Notes under the pieces: generated by a model
Databases searched by the model: none
What the model was told of the DNA's origin: nothing
What the model saw: only the letters and a program-made list of their open reading frames with translations
Shown here: piece after piece, positions 63,101 to 64,000 of the stretch
Position numbering within the stretch: the stretch's first letter is position 1
How the letters are laid out: each line of letters begins with the position of its first letter
From: Arctopsyche grandis
Lineage: Eukaryota; Arthropoda; Insecta; Trichoptera; Hydropsychidae
Assembly (NCBI RefSeq): GCF_051622035.1
Contig: NC_135360.1
Location: 12,762,001-12,826,000, forward strand
Direction: 5' to 3'
DNA length: 64,000 nucleotides
Program-made: the position numbers and the translations under genes

Positions 63101-64000
63101 AAAAAATAGAAAAGCGTCCTTCTATTTATACCCAACTGCCCAGCAAGGACTCGAACCTGGAGAAATATCGATCCAAATCAAAGGTCCCGTAAATAGTTTT
63201 GGGTCCATGCTGATCCCAGCAATCTACGGCAAAGCTCACATTGTCCGAAATGTCTTCTACAATCTAGGACATCGACAAAGTCTCAAAGATATGCAGCTGC
63301 CTATAGCCAGAAGTTCGAATTACAACAACCATTACGTGTCTTCTTCAAATTATTTAATGCCAAAATTTGCTAACGATATAGAAATAAGTATACTCATAAG
63401 GAACGATAGAGTTAAAGTGTTTTATGCACCTAAAGAAATCGGTTACCATGAATTATCCATGATTAGTAAAGGATGCCACATTATAGGATCTCCTTTCGGG
63501 ATAAATGTCGAAGAAGAACGCAATGAGAGATCAGAATCGCGTGACTATGAAGAAGAAATTAAAAATGCAGAACCTCTACGATCCGATAGAAAGATTGTTT
63601 TCAGAATTGTTGATTTCGTCACTGAAAAGATGATACTTACTGAGGATGGTTCTTTAGAAAAAATATCTGACGAAGAAGCAGATGCCCTTATGCGAACTGT
63701 GGATTCTTTAGAAGACATGACTATGAAGTGTTTGCAATATAGTAATGGAGAACGAGCACTCTTCAGCCCCGATTTGATAAAATATAATCAAAAACAAAAT
63801 AAGGTTCAATATAAATCGAAAAAGCATTTCAATATCGTCGCCAAGAAAGTTCTTCTGATGCTTCGAATCTGTAAGGAGCTCAGAGAGTTGGCAAAACTAA
63901 TAAAAATGGATGACAAGCAAAGATCGGAGAGTGTTTCGACTCCGGATATAGTAAATTCAACAAGGAGGGAAGAAAACTTTATAAAATCTGCTGAATATAT
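54102..64000 (+). CDS. Filamin-like protein: calponin-homology domain plus filamin repeats (5' part)
   Basis: Exons 54102-54258, 57009-57182, 60754-60977 and 62904 to beyond the window join in phases 1, 1, 0 with good GT-AG sites; the last is open at the edge, giving about 550 residues so far. Residues 1-52 are acidic (TPSESDDEDYENDS). Residues 53-110 form an unrecognised hydrophobic-helical part (LRIFAPAAILSLFYGHD). Residues 115 to about 215 are a CH domain (DDILKWLKETFP; DGSIVCELIESVAPGS; SPMFSKEDLTNP), as in filamin and jitterbug actin-binding regions. Ig-like filamin repeat segments follow (FYLYPTAQQGLEPGEISIQI; VKVFYAPKEIGYHELSM; IIGSPFGINV). An acidic/basic region comes after. Only one clear CH domain is seen, whereas classical filamins have two. 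Likely an actin-linked scaffold in the cytoskeleton. The introns are full of mobile elements. Confidence 0.82.
55013..55202. mobile_element. Foldback MITE in filamin-like intron 1
   Basis: A 190-bp near-palindrome: left TATAATCCATCCGCTGAGGA, right CAGCGGATGGGTTATA, with further pairing inward (GCATTTAGG with CCTAAATG; GACCAATA with TATTGGTC). The centre is ATATAATATAT. No coding. Confidence 0.75.
55467..55534. repeat. Tandem repeat, 23-bp unit x3
   Basis: The unit TTCATATATTAATATATCGC plus ATA starts at 55467, 55490 and 55513. The third copy runs into the MITE end at 55528. Confidence 0.85.
55528..55793. mobile_element. MITE, GAGCCGTTATATTTGAAAG family, copy 3
   Basis: Begins ATGAGCCTATATATTTGAAA; interior CGAGAAATATTTAGCAAGAC and TTCTGGATATATTGAATTAA; ends CCACTTTTAATATAACGG. 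About 266 bp, same orientation as copy 1. Confidence 0.7.
55935..56190 (-). repeat. tRNA-derived SINE in filamin-like intron 1
   Basis: Reverse copy: GAAATCATATTCAAATAGTG, AATTGGCAAACTCTGATATG, AAGTCTGACCAGCAGCAC, with head complement ATTGAACCCGGGAACC and end CTGGCTGA. Confidence 0.75.
57183..59039. other. Filamin-like intron 2, first part
   Basis: AT-rich with a small CpG patch at about 57340-57500. A 106-codon frame at 57958-58278 has no splice context or domain. Confidence 0.45.
59040..59380. other. CpG-richer block in filamin-like intron 2
   Basis: GC-balanced sequence open on both strands (58981-59331 plus, 59371-59165 minus). No family similarity and no matching donor/acceptor pair for the gene's phases; possibly intronic regulatory DNA. 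Confidence 0.3.
59990..60265 (+). mobile_element. Dispersed element with CCCGGCTTCGCTCGG end, copy 2
   Basis: TACCCGGCTTCGCTCGGTAT, TTGTAATATAAACCGCTTAA, ACATGACTAATCTAATA, GACTGTCACGAACAAACAAA, then GCGTCCCCGGAGACTGCGCC, CTTCGCCCCCTAGGG. Opposite orientation to the copy at 46166-46506. Lies in filamin-like intron 2. Confidence 0.65.
61080..61420. other. CpG-rich block in filamin-like intron 3
   Basis: Dense in CpG (CCCGCGCG, GCGTCGACG, GCCGCGCGC) just after exon 3. Contains octamer-like ATGCAAAT at 61335-61342, overlapping its inverted form ATTTGCA, with further TTTGCA(T/C) words nearby. Open frames on both strands have no domain. Candidate intronic enhancer or alternative promoter. Confidence 0.35.
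61957..62367. repeat. Long inverted repeat (foldback), ~195-bp arms
   Basis: Arms 61957-62152 and 62173-62367 are near-perfect reverse complements over their whole length, with only scattered mismatches and small gaps. The outer ends are GGTGCATCCGCTC and GAGCGGATGCACC. The centre (20 bases) itself pairs ATTCG/CGAAT. No terminal target duplication is evident. It lies in intron 3 of the filamin-like gene, so it would be transcribed as a hairpin of about 200 bp. Confidence 0.9.

Overview
The window is a piece of an insect nuclear genome, strongly AT-rich. The evidence is spliced genes with GT-AG introns, a tandem array of sigma-class glutathione S-transferase (GST) genes with the usual four-coding-exon layout, arthropod-type TCAGT initiator candidates, many copies of one tRNA-derived SINE, and decayed hAT, Tc1/mariner, pogo/Tigger, CACTA-like, LINE and LTR elements. 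The order of insect cannot be fixed from the sequence alone. Short imperfect TACATATGTA / ATGTATGTACAT microsatellite tracts recur throughout.

Layout. 1-22 kb: one well-formed coding exon at the left edge (298-574, function not recognised), then gene-poor DNA. This stretch holds a broken hAT transposase (1286-2386), a solo LTR (4976-5360), long (TA)n tracts, SINEs, LINE debris, a mariner remnant (18050-18495) and a jerky/Tigger remnant (about 20000-20903). 22-43 kb: the GST cluster. GST-A (22971-23846, +) and GST-B (25369-26225, +) are close tandem paralogues. GST-C (33422-27487, -) has a first intron of about 5.1 kb that contains the complete opposite-strand gene GST-D (29869-31692, +) plus a hAT MITE and a SINE. 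GST-E (40199-42397, +) keeps the family exon phases and a C-terminal GST domain but has lost the catalytic Tyr, the cis-Pro loop and the Gln-Ser glutathione motif, so it looks like a pseudo-enzyme. 43-54 kb: no confident gene; SINEs, MITEs, a CACTA-like element and a LINE 3' end. 54-64 kb: the 5' half of a filamin-like gene (54102 to beyond the right edge). It has an acidic N-terminus, one calponin-homology domain and filamin-type Ig repeat sequence; its third intron carries a hairpin of about 195 bp per arm.

How the genes fit together. GST-A to -D keep the residues for glutathione binding and are expected to be cytosolic sigma-class enzymes (conjugation or lipid-peroxide handling, as known for the family). 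GST-E is probably a non-catalytic relative. The filamin-like gene is an unrelated actin-binding or scaffold gene. All exon joins were read by eye from splice signals, phase and protein similarity; no alignment or transcript data were available.
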